From the NCBI RefSeq assembly GCF_008831285.2, contig NW_022204644.1, positions 1-16,439 of the forward strand: 16,439 nt of DNA, written 5' to 3'. A model generated the notes under the pieces. The model was not told the origin of the DNA and ran no database searches. It worked only from the letters and a program-made list of their open reading frames with translations. Position 1 is the first letter of the stretch. Every line of letters starts with the position of its first letter. This DNA comes from Nymphaea colorata. Taxonomy: Eukaryota; Streptophyta; Magnoliopsida; Nymphaeales; Nymphaeaceae. A program made the position numbers and the translations under genes. This document shows positions 1 through 9,100 of the stretch, piece after piece.

Positions 1-772
1 AATTTCATTAGGCACTCTTACCTCGGCTTAAAATTATGAAGAAATTCCCACAAGAACTTCTTGAGGAGATTAATAGAGGGTAAATTAATTCAAAGTCTAG
101 CTCATTTATGCACTGGTGGATGAGGCTAGTTTGTACTTTTCTCTTAGAATAATTTGAAAGACTTCACGTGTGTTTGTCCTAAGGTATTATCGATTTTTCC
201 ACGAACTTGAAAGGCTTAGTTGCTCTTTATGATGTTTGTTGAAGTTTCAAAGGTCAGTTCCACAGATCCACTTGAGCAACAAAAGAAGCAGCATTCAGAC
301 TTCGCAAAATATCGAGTGCTAAGTCGTTTCTGAATGATTCTCGGGGGCTCTCTTACATGGAGATTTTTTCTGCAGATTTGATCGAATGATCCATTTGAAC
401 CGCTTTGGAGTACTGCCGTCATTGTGTATTGATATAATTATCATCATTTAGTGCATAGCTAGCAGGTAAGGAACTGGGAAGAATCAGTATAAAAGGAAAG
501 CTATAATGTCCTGGGTCAATCCCTGTTGGAAAATAAGCCAATAGTTATCCATCCACATATGTGCTTCCTGCGTACCCGAATTCATAGGTAACACCTCTAA
601 AGTGAGTACGCTCCGTGCCAACGATGCATAGTATTAGGTTCTGATAAGGGTGTTTGACCTTACAATAGACATGCACAACACCTTCAATCATCTGTCCTGC
701 ATAATGAATACTCTTGTTGAGGAAGGTAATCCAAGCGTTTACCTTCGAGTTTTTGCTTTGCTAGCAGCCCAT
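1..772 (-). CDS. Arrestin-domain protein, 3' end beyond the window
   Basis: Read on the minus strand with TAA/TAG as Gln. The ATG at 772 opens MGCQQSKNSKV, so Gly2 could be N-myristoylated (inference). An arrestin N-domain follows, with the family hallmark FPTGIDPGHYSFPFILILP (a PG-x-YSFPF-x-x-x-LP pattern) near 500-550, then LPASYALNDDNYI. The C-domain continues with LHVREPPRI, the Cys-rich strand KSECCFFCCSSGSVEL near 270-300, QVRGKIDNTLGQTHVKSFKLF, and QAEVRVPNEI at the window edge. Arrestin-fold proteins are cytosolic adaptors that bind membrane cargo or receptors. Two frame switches occur: near 420-424, where a TGA at 421-419 interrupts, and near 138-142. Each is repaired by one extra A in an A-run, and the arrestin pattern continues on both sides. 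The gene is probably intact in the organism. The family call is firm; the exact cargo is unknown. Confidence 0.85.
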
Positions 773-978
773 CTTGGAGATATAAAATAAAATTGATTCA
801 CAATAAAAATTAAAATACGATATACCATTAATGTTGCTCTTTAAGCTACCATTATTAAAAAATCAATCAATAAAATTAACACATTTCGGCTAAATTATAC
901 TGATATGCATCCTTTCCTGACTAAACATGTTATGTCTAATTGTGAAAATTAATTGTAAGGGATATTAAGATCCAATAA

Positions 979-1738
979 TCATCGTGTCCAAAGAGTAAAG
1001 CATCTAAATCGAAGCCCAAATAGATTCCTTAATATTTATTCCCAGTTTCCAATAGGCTATTCCTCTTGATAGCGATTCAGGTACATACTAGTTGCAAGTT
1101 TAGGAATGATTTGGCAAACAGCAAAGTCTGAAAGGAAAAGTAAGGCAATTTGTTATACTCTATTTCAATCCATCTTTACAAAGGTTCAAACCCTATAAGC
1201 ATCCAAAGGGTCCTTTGATCAATTTTTTCAAGTCCTCACTGATAAATTTATTGTTCCCTAAATCAGAAAGCCACTACCTAATTATACCATCTTTAACCTT
1301 GACCATTGAGTCTTGGAAAGATGGTGAATCCTGCACTTCCGATTTCACAGTTTTCTATATATATCACCATATACAGAGATTTATTTCCTTAAATCTTGCA
1401 TTATCACTTTGGATAGATATTTAGCTCCCTTGTTTCCAATCGGATTATTTCCTTTGTTCAGATGCAGTACTTAAATCAAGCCGATAAAGTGAGCTCCATT
1501 AAGCTTGAGAAAAATATTCCATTCCGATATAGCTGATGCTGTTTCCATCTTAGTAAAAGCTGCCCTACCCAGGTTCAAGATCTATACTCTTTAGCACTCC
1601 ACATTTTAGCATAAATATTTGATGTCATCGTCGGCGATGTTCTTGCTGCCTACGAATATAGCAAATTCTTACGCAAATAGATAGAGGTCTTTGACGGTTT
1701 CTTCATGAGCTAGTCCATCAATTTTAAGTTATTAATAA
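979..1738 (-). pseudogene. Leucine-rich-repeat protein fragment A (RNI-like)
   Basis: Minus strand with Gln code. It begins abruptly (no ATG in the conserved frame; a TGA lies just upstream) with LAHEETVKDLYLFAQEFAIF, then NIADDDIKYLCQNVECQRV, QILNLG, HLNKGNNPIGNKGAKYLSKV, CEIGSAGFTIFPRLNGQG, FDLGNNKFISEDLKKLIKG and CLQGLNL. The LxLxxN...IGxxGAxxL pattern is that of ribonuclease-inhibitor/NLR-type LRRs, a protein-binding scaffold. It is clearly related to the regions at 5044-5560 (-) and 13091-14540 (+), sharing the GNKG-[AS]-K motif. Several frame switches are present, for example near 1340. The last recognisable frame ends at a TGA at 981-979. With no start and no extended N-terminus it looks like a 5'-truncated copy, although an upstream exon or rearranged germline segment could supply the start. 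Confidence 0.65.
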
Positions 1739-1824
1739 ATTATCAACACAAGCTAAAAGTAATAAAAGTAAATAGAGTCAAAGAAGAATTGGATATATAA
1801 TAAAAGGAAAACAGGACTGCAGAC

Positions 1825-2343
1825 ATGTTCGCAAATGATAATTATAGTTTCAAGGAGGGGGCTCAATCTAAATTAAGAAGACCAAACAACAGAAGCCATA
1901 CGAAACTGTCCACCAACAGAAGCTTTTGGAATGCATTGGGAAATACAAAACGATTAAAAGAGTCTTACAATAGATATGCTACTTAATAAAAATAAAAGTA
2001 TTTCGGTCAAATTTAATAGTTCAATATGTCATAATGAAGTGAAAAGTTTGTAAAGAAAGAAAATATCAGCATTAATTAATCTTATGAATAAACCCATTAA
2101 ATACTACGTCAAAAGTATATGATTGGTAGGTATATATCAAAAATTTATTGAACCATCATACAAAGAATTACTAATCTTCATATTTGACGAGATTGCCTAA
2201 TCAATACTTAAAAATGCCTGAAAAAAATACCATATAGACCATATGCAGGTGGTTTTTGTGAGTAATTTTATGCTTGTGAGTTAAATACATAGAAAAAGGT
2301 AGTTGCAAGCCTGCTCATTCAACTATTCCGAAATGTTAAATGA
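1825..2343 (+). CDS. Unidentified basic protein
   Basis: The ATG at 1825 follows an AT-rich spacer. The N-terminus is basic and polar (MFANDNYSFKEGAQSKLRR, then NNRSHTKLSTNRSFWNALG, KRLKESYNRYATQQKQKYF), typical of a disordered region. Downstream come QILRQKYMIGRYISKFIEPS, YKELLIFIFDEIAQSILKNA and KKIPYRPYAGGFCEQFYACE, ending ASLLIQLFRNVK at TGA 2341-2343. About 170 residues. I do not recognise the family. Frame switches near 2146 (one A too many) and 2219 (one C missing in GCCTG) restore a continuous protein. A TGA at 2035-2037 sits in frame, followed by sequence that still looks coding (SEKFVKKENIS), so the gene is either split there or carries an unexplained stop. Existence as coding DNA is fairly likely; function unknown. 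Confidence 0.5.
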
Positions 2344-2502
2344 ATAAATAGATTTCTGAATGATGTGGACCAGCGTAAAAATTATTATTTTACATACTTT
2401 TGATGTTGCGTTCATAATTTTAAATCTTAGGTTATTTACTTATTAATTTAATCTCATTCTGCACTTATCCTAAACCGATGGCCATACAGACAACGATCAT
2501 GA

Positions 2503-2640
2503 AGATAAAATTAATAGTCACTAGTCAGCGAGTCTCAAGAGCTTATAGATAAACAGTCAGCTGATTTAGATAGATTTAGCAATTAAGCTAATGTAGATAG
2601 ATAAAAATAAAAAGGATTTTAACCTGTATTTTTATTGTGA
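2503..2640 (+). other. Possible small coding fragment inside a gene-poor stretch (2344-2830)
   Basis: Between the 1825-2343 gene and the next ORF lie about 490 bases of AT-rich DNA. The only part that looks protein-like is this 45-codon TGA-to-TGA frame, with SESQELIDKQSADLDRFSNQ then ANVDRQKQKGFQPVFLL. It is rich in Gln codons TAA/TAG, as elsewhere. It has no clear start and no recognised domain. It may be a fragment of a neighbouring gene or a chance ORF. I see no other feature in 2344-2830. Confidence 0.25.
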
Positions 2641-2999
2641 TGATTGGTTGTGGTGGCGGAAACAAATGTGATCAGCATTCCTCATTAAGAATAATTAATT
2701 CTTGAGTTTTACATCAATTTTTCAAGAGAAAGAATCAACATAAAAATTAAGAACAAAAATGATTAAACCAGGATTTTAAAAATCATCAATTAAGCAAAGT
2801 GAAAGAATAAAGCTTCTGTATACTTTCATGATTATTAGAACGAATTATTATCCTATTATAACTTAATTTTAATGCCTTTATATTATTTACTTATATCAAA
2901 TTTAATTATTCTGATTATTAGAATTTGAGAAATAATAAGTTTGAGCAAATATATTAAATTCATTCAAAGTGTTTATCTGACAGCCAAATCTTTAGATAA

Positions 3000-3459
3000 A
3001 TGTAAAAACCTTCAATTTTATCAAAGGCAGCATTGAGGCCATCCGATTCTGATAAGTTTTCAAATTACAAATATTATATTCTTAACTTTGCATGTTTTAG
3101 CATGATTTTGCTTTAATATAGGAATGTAGCTTTGCTTAACCTTCATTTAGTTAAAAATTGGAAAGAACTATCTAAGTCATGTTTTTTATATGAGAATTCA
3201 GAATTCTCTTATTTAATCCAATAAAAAGATAAGTCTTCAACAACAAGAAAAAAATGTAAAAGATTTCTATCTCAGTGTATTGATACCCAAAAGAAACTTT
3301 ACTTAAACCGAGAGCATCATTTTGAATTTTATTCTATATAACTAATCAGATTATTATTTTGAATGTTTAGAAGGATTAGAAAGCTTTGACAATAGTAAAT
3401 CGGATATCCTCCAAAAAAAGTATTTAGAGAGATCCAGTTTAGACTGCTTTTACCCTTGA
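3000..3459 (+). CDS. Unidentified protein
   Basis: A Gln-code frame with no TGA runs from about 2833. The ATG at 3000 (MQKPSILSKAALRPSDSDKF) is the most convincing start because the DNA upstream is very AT-rich. It continues YYILNFACFSMILLQYRNV, ALLNLHLVKNWKEL, FLYENSEFSYLIQQKDKSST and FLSQCIDTQKKLYLNREHHF. It changes frame near 3335, then reads QSDYYFECLEGLESFDNSKS and DILQKKYLERSSLDC to a TGA at 3457-3459. About 153 residues, mostly helical in character. The ILNFACF...YRNVALLNL stretch is faintly TPR-like, but I would not assign it. A shorter minus-strand frame overlaps 2950-3240 and was judged less likely. The following 167 bases up to the deaminase start stay open in one frame, so the true 3' end is uncertain. 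Confidence 0.45.
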
Positions 3460-3626
3460 TTTTCAAAAAATTGTTTTGGAAGTAAAAAAAATAGAATATC
3501 GTGTAAAGCCCATTAAAATTTGTCGGAAAGGCAAATGCGATAGTTTATTACGAGTTTCGGACGACAAATTAAAAGCCTCATAGTTATTTTAACTCTATTT
3601 CTGTGTTCTAGATTATAATCCTTTTA

Positions 3627-4973
3627 ATGAATATTCTTCAAAGCTCAAGCCCCGCACCATAAGCCAAAACCTCTATGGCTCTATAAAGGTACGAATTCGG
3701 TCATGTTGACTGTCTACACTCTGCAGCTGAGCGACTTTTTCAGTTGGAACTAAAGGCTTTTCAAGAAGGGACCTATCCCGTTGCTGGACTTTTGGTCGAC
3801 AAAAGTGGAAAGGTGTTATACCAGCAACGAAATAGGGTGATAGGAACACTTTCATCTAGAGAAAGGTATTTACTTAATCCCACAAACCATGGAGAGCGCC
3901 AAATCATATCTTGGTATTTTTAAAACCAGCATCAGCAAAATCTTCCCCCTCCCCATGAGCTAACAATCATCTCAAGCTTGGACCCCTGTCTGATGTGTGC
4001 TCAAGTATTGTGACCAGTGGATTTAATGTCGGATTCATGAGTTCTGATGCATTAGCGGGGATTAATTGGAAAAATGACGGATTCCAAGATTACAAGTTTA
4101 TTCCTTAATACAGGCAGAAACTTCTTGAACGCTTCGGATATTACAAAGTAGAAGGAATGAGGCAGAGCTCATTATCACTACTAGCTTAGGGTGTTATCTT
4201 CAAGGAATAAACTCTCTAGATGGAACTTTAGAAGAAAATTGGGAAACTTTTCAGCGAAAATGTGCTCAGTGTAAGAGGAAAAGTTGGAAACTGTAGTCCT
4301 AGTGCAAAGGATTTGAGGAACTTAGCGATCTCCCGAAGGAAAGTAAGGTGATTGAGGGTCTCAGGGCGGTTTATCCGAATGCCCTTTCGATTACATTGAC
4401 AGAAAAGGTGGTCGTCGATGGGGTGGAGACCAACTACTTTGAACCCAATCAAGAATTGAAAACACTGCTGACTGAGCTGGTGGAGAACACTCCGCAGGCC
4501 AAGAACGCCCTCGCCCTCATCGATCCCCACGGCAACCTCCTGGTGGCTGCGGCTGACACCTTCCAAAAGAGTCCCATCAGCTCCGCCATCCTCAATGTGG
4601 TGACCGCCTACGCAGAGTTCCACTTCAGCGTCATCGACGCCTCCATCATTACTGAGAGCCTTAGTTGCTTCAGGGATTCTGAAGCTTACAAGTACCTCCC
4701 TGCTCTTGCTGATTGCACTTTCGTGTTTCTGAACGCCCTTCCGGGAGACGAGGCCATCAGTCTGCAGACCTTGGAATCTACGGCTCCTCCGTCGAGAGCT
4801 TCGTCCCCAAGGGAGGCTTCCTCTACATCAACGCATACCCCACCAAACAAACCGTGAAATTGGAGGACATAATCCAGTTTGTCCCCGCCCTCTACTGGAT
4901 GAATATCCAAATCTCCCCAACCAAGCTAGGATTGGAAGGGAAGCAATAGTGGCCAAAGCTGGCTCTGAACTGA
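3627..4973 (+). CDS. Zinc-dependent nucleoside/nucleotide deaminase, probable two-domain form
   Basis: The ATG at 3627 opens MNILQSSSPAPQAKTSMALQ. The first domain reads AAERLFQLELKAFQEGTYPV, AGLLVDKSGKVLYQQRN, then the zinc and catalytic motif NHGERQII (His88, Glu90) and SLDPCLMCAQ (Cys121, Cys124), i.e. H-x-E ... P-C-x-x-C of the cytidine/deoxycytidylate/tRNA-adenosine deaminase superfamily. In that superfamily these residues bind Zn and activate water for hydrolytic deamination; the substrate here cannot be told. The second half has ALIDPHGNLLVAAAD, SPISSAILNVV and VFLNALPGDEA at positions resembling a second deaminase fold without Zn ligands, a possible structural domain (inference). It ends at TGA 4971-4973, about 449 residues. 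Three frame switches, near 4007, 4312 and 4773, are each repaired by one added base. The GC-rich 4350-4900 part uses only CAA/CAG for Gln, whereas the first part uses many TAA/TAG. Confidence 0.8.
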
Positions 4974-5043
4974 AACAGATGAGGATATGAAGGAAGCATT
5001 TGATTGATCCTTAGCATGCCTATTTTTAAAAACTATTGATTAT

Positions 5044-5560
5044 TCAGAGTTCAGTATTATCATAAACCCCAAAGTTAAGTATTTGAAACCCTCTACCGTA
5101 ATTGCCTATGGAGTAATATCTCCTGAATTTATGAATACTTAATTCTCTAAGTAAAGTAATAATGCAATACCAACAAATAGTCTTGAGCTCTTTCTATTGA
5201 TAGATCACGATTTATGGTTCTTAAGATTACGTTCGAAACTTCATAAAAAATGCCTGCATACCCATACTAAATAATTTTAGCTTGGGCCAATCAGACTTCA
5301 TCAACGATTCAACTCCATATAAAGCAATTTATTGTTGTCCTCTTACATTTATAATCATGTACGTCGGTAAAATTCTTAGAGGCTATTCCATCGAGCCTTA
5401 GAAAGATGGAAAGCTCCCTCATTCCCAATAAAGTAATGCCTAATCTTGATATATACTGACATTTAACGTCTTCAATCATTTTGCTTCGATTTGGGAAAGA
5501 TTTTTGACCCTTTATTCCCTAATTAATTTTTATTTGAATTCTAATAAATTTACATAAAAT
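5044..5560 (-). pseudogene. Leucine-rich-repeat protein fragment B
   Basis: Minus strand. The upstream part reads QNSNKNQLGNKGSKIFPKS, which lines up with GNNPIGNKGAKYLSKV of fragment A and GNPIGNKGAKYLSKV of copy C. Next come a degraded repeat with GMRELSIFLRLDGIASKNF and, in another frame, GVESLMKSDWPKLKLFSMGM, HKFRRYYSIGNYGRGFQILN and FGVYDNTEL to TGA 5046-5044. The spacing of L, N and G residues is that of RNI-type LRRs. The piece starts in the middle of a repeat, has no initiating Met, and changes frame near 5480 and 5330, so it looks like a truncated, decaying paralogue. The nucleotide match to fragment A is also visible (CTTTCCATCTTTCTAAG versus CACCATCTTTCCAAG), which supports duplication. 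Whether it is transcribed cannot be judged. Confidence 0.6.
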
Positions 5561-5593
5561 TAGTTTAACCAGGTACTCCAATTTGTTGAGTGA

Positions 5594-5667
5594 GTATCTT
5601 AATGTCTTATTACGTTAGGCATTTCTTAATCATCAAGTTCATGACAGTCTTGAAATGCCTAAGATAC
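5594..5667. repeat. Inverted repeat whose left arm carries a 16-base insert bounded by TTA
   Basis: The right arm 5652-5667 is GAAATGCCTAAGATAC; its complement GTATCTTAGGCATTTC is found on the left as GTATCTTA (5594-5601) and GGCATTTC (5618-5625), split by 16 extra bases at 5602-5617. The insert leaves a TTA at both borders (CTTA...GTTA). Removing it gives a perfect 16-base stem with a 26-base loop. A very short internally eliminated sequence with a TTA pointer would look like this; so would a chance insertion. Confidence 0.6.
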
Positions 5668-5796
5668 TTAAATCAATACTCTGTGTTTATTTTAATTAAA
5701 AATAGCCACCTGAAGCAGTAAAACATTCAATTAAGGCTTAGTCGATTCATGCAAATGTGTAAGAATCAATAACTAAGAATAAGGGACAATTCAGCT

Positions 5797-6189
5797 ATGT
5801 TAATCATGATAAATGAATGCATATTTCTGATATTTGAGTTGTTAATCATTCAATATTTATTTCATCTCTGGGACCTTTGCTTTGCTCAAGACACTGCCTG
5901 TTCAGTTCTTAAGGCAATTTTAATGGAAGGAGTGGTCGCACAGTTCATTTATGAAATCCCGTTCGCTCGATTATATAATATTCTCAGATTGAATTTCCCT
6001 TTCTATCTTTTGAGTTACATGTGGATTTTGGATATGCTTGTGATCCTTCATACTGGAGCCCATTCTTTCTAGGTCTTTAATTCTGAAATAATAACTTTAA
6101 TCTTGCTGCTAACTTGCGAGTTCCTCCCCGATACTGATAATTTTATAGTTATCATTTATAATTCTTACCGTTAATAATATTTACTATGA
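5797..6189 (+). CDS. Short hydrophobic ORF, first copy of a membrane-protein repeat
   Basis: The ATG at 5797 opens MLIMINECIFLIFELL. With TAG/TAA as Gln the frame stays open for 130 residues to TGA 6187-6189. Strongly hydrophobic stretches alternate with EGVVAQFIYEIPFARLYNIL, a YEIP-[FL]-x-RL segment shared with the gene at 11488-12907, and LDMLVILHTGAHSF, also shared (LDMLVILLLGAHFF). Within 5803-6139 the DNA is visibly homologous to 11488-11833. The C-terminus of polytopic acyltransferase-3/NRF-like proteins has a similar YE-x-P-x-x-RL end, but this is a weak resemblance. Its stop overlaps the ATG of the next gene by sharing ATGA, probably by chance. Because only the first quarter of the longer paralogue is present, this is likely a truncated duplicate. 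Confidence 0.45.
5803..6139 (+). repeat. Dispersed repeat, copy 1 (matches 11488-11833)
   Basis: From ATCATGATAAATGAATGCAT to about 6139 the sequence aligns in the same orientation with 11488-11833. Long exact blocks include CAGTTCATTTA and TATCTTTTGAGTTA, and ATGCTTGTGATCCTTC. Divergence is substantial (roughly one base in five by eye) and concentrated at third positions plus small indels, so this is an old duplication of coding DNA, not a recent transposition. The copies flank the TPR/kinase and Rab-like genes. Confidence 0.75.
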
Positions 6190-9100
6190 ATTTTTACGAA
6201 ACAAACCACTTTGGCGTTCTTTATTTTCGCGTTTGGAAATAGCACTCTCGTTCTTTCAAACAGTTGGATTGCTAGCTGATCAAATATCTCTAAAACCCAT
6301 CTCATTCCATCGATATTCTCACTCAATCACTTTTACATAAATCTAAGCCGGAGAGAAAATACGTCTGCATACTTCTGTTTCATATTACCTACAGAATGTG
6401 CGAAATTAAGGGTGCACTTGCTTACTTATTTCTTGCTGAAAAAGTTTATCACTCATAAGCAGCGGAATAAACATCTTAAAAAATCGAAAATGAAGAGAGC
6501 TTGAAAAGATAGATTGCTTGTGCTCGGTCTCTATTCTAAGGATAAATTGCAGATTATCGTTATTATCTTTTACTTGGAGAAAATATGCTGCTCCAAAATT
6601 TAGTCGATGAAGCAGTTTAAATCCTTCATCGAGTCAGAATAATGGAAAACCGATGCGACGCAGTTTTCTGTGATTTAGCTAGCATTTATAGCAACTTGGA
6701 AAATTTCGAGATAGCTGAAGTCTATATGAAAAATGCACTATAGATTAGTAAGAGCTCTTAAAATTACTAACAGTACATCTAAATCCTTTTCAGGTATCAG
6801 GTTTACTAAAAATGCATCTAAACATTTAAGGCAGCGATCAAGCTCGATAAGGCATATTATAATTGTACGAGTCTTGGATTGGTAGCGACTTCGTACTTTT
6901 ATCTTAGTAATTTTCACTAAGCAGCATTAATTGTAAATCTGTCTTTTTTGATAGAAAAATCACCAAAAATTAATCCTCAGGCCTTTAAGATTGTCATCCT
7001 AATCTATATATAGGAGTAAAATTATGAAAAAGCAAAGGAAACTATATAATTTTGCATTGAAAAGATCCTCAGAGCCAATAATGGGTATTCTATCAAGGAC
7101 ATATATACTAGCTTACGTATGATTACTACTCAGCAATTGAAAAGTATTAACAGGCCTTAAAAATGAATTAGAGTAAAAAGTAGAGAGAAACAGTCAAGTT
7201 TTTAAAAGGAAATACAAAGATACCCAAACTGCTGTGTATTAATTAATCTTGTATCATGATGGGACTAGCTAAATGTAATCTTTTATTGAAAAGACTGTAA
7301 AGGCCTTGTCATACGCTAAGCGCGCTTACGAAGTAAATCCAAGTTGTAAATCATTAGGAGCTATTGCTAAGATATATATGCATTTGGGTGGAGAGGAATA
7401 GGCAATTTAATACTGCGAAAAAATGTAAAATTTATGCTAAATGGATTTGTAAGATTATTAGCAACTAGCGCAAAATTATTATTACCTTGGTATTTTGGAA
7501 AAATGTTGTCGGTTCGCTAGTAGATGCAAAGAACTTAATACAAAAGATATTTAAACCACTTATCTCTTAGGCCAGTCTTATTTAATGCTTGGTCAGGCAA
7601 ACTTTGCAGAAACTGAGTTTCAAAATGCAATTAGTGACAATAATTATTTGGCTTATCTGGATTAGCAAAGATAGAATAATAGGTAAAATGCAATCTTTTA
7701 AAATCACTTGAGTATTCACATAAGCGCTTAAGATCATTCGATCAGAATAAGCCAAAAAACCCATGAAATATCGTAATAAGATTTATGAAAGTGATATACT
7801 AACTCAAATAGGTTTGACATATTTAAAATTGGAGGCATACGCTAAATCAATATAAAGCCTAAATACTGCACTGATGCTAAAACCAAGCAATTTTAATGCC
7901 GTCAATATGCTAGGGTTAGCATATGAAAAGATAATAGCTTCTAGCTATAAATTGCACTTTATAGATAATTTTAAGCTCGCAATCCACAGTGCACCTAAAT
8001 ATATTATCTTTTCGGAAGATATTATAGCCACATTAAAGACTACAAGCTAAGTTTATAAAGCTTGCAGTAGCACCTTGGCAAAAGTAAGCTTTTTGGCTCG
8101 TAAGCATACCAACTAATGGGGGGCAGTAGCTTTCACCTATTGGATTATCATTCTGCAGCTAAAAGCTATATTAATTCCTTATAAATATATGTGGATAACG
8201 TTTAGAGCTTGATTGGGCTAGCCGATATTTACTGTGCAAATAGATAGAGGTAGGCAATCTAAACTTTCCTTTCATCGATGAAATTAAAACACATTCACAC
8301 GCCATAATTTGCTTTTATTTTACATATCTTTTACAAACTTATCGGAGAACAGAAGTATCAGCTGAGCATTACTGGAGTGTGGTTTAGTCTTTAGTAAGAT
8401 AGTTCTAATAGCATACATCATTTAGCCATTAGTCTTAACAACTTGTTAATAAACTACTTACATATTGTCGCGTAACTTTAGAACACAAAAAAGACAATTT
8501 TATACTTTAAATCTAAATGCTATTTTTGCTAAGATTAAAACTCAAGCCAGTTGGTTAATATTCTTTGCTTCAATAAGGAAACTTAGCGGAATAATTGTTA
8601 GGATAGCCATCAAAATTTGCTGCATTTTTTATTGCCTTTTACTAATAGACAAAAAACTGTGTTCATTAGTATAGGAAATACATTTACCAGTTTTTGTTTA
8701 AATAGATACTGAAAAATGATCATGTAAAAGGCTGTAAAGTTTATACTTTCTTACTTAGAAGAATTAGTTTGAACCTTAAGTATTTAAAAATACTCTAATT
8801 ATTGTGTTGGAAGAAATAGTTCATCAGATTAAAGGCATTTGCTAAAAATTGTAGCTTTTTGTCCTTGAAACGTTTAAAGCAATAAAAGTGACCATAGATA
8901 TGAGATTATAAGGAATATAGATTATATGGCGTCTTTGTATCGCATCTTAGACAGCTAACGCTTTGAAGATTTTTACACCTAATTGATAAGTAGCATAAAT
9001 TAAGCAAATCTGTAGGAAAATAATGAAAATTATCTAACTTCTTGAGGCTGAATACCTTCAAGTTGCACCAACCAATTTTCTATTTGCCTCAATTAAGCTC

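Noticed and set aside
3192-3208. Perfect hairpin GAGAATTC-A-GAATTCTC
   Set aside because: Falls inside a coding frame (YENSEFSYL) and is short; no sign of regulatory use.
2950-3240. Minus-strand frame with LRIQYLQFENLSESDGLNAA
   Set aside because: It resembles an LRR turn, but the overlapping plus-strand frame is longer and has a better coding character; not kept as a gene.
3460-3720. Alternative reading in which the upstream frame (KICRKGKCDSLLRVSDDKLK) runs into the deaminase as one protein
   Set aside because: It needs an additional frame change near 3690, whereas the ATG at 3627 reads directly into the deaminase domain; kept only as a possibility.
4228-4623. 131-codon minus-strand ORF opposite the deaminase
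   Set aside because: Antisense shadow of the GC-rich deaminase half; no domain, and the plus strand carries the conserved protein on both sides.
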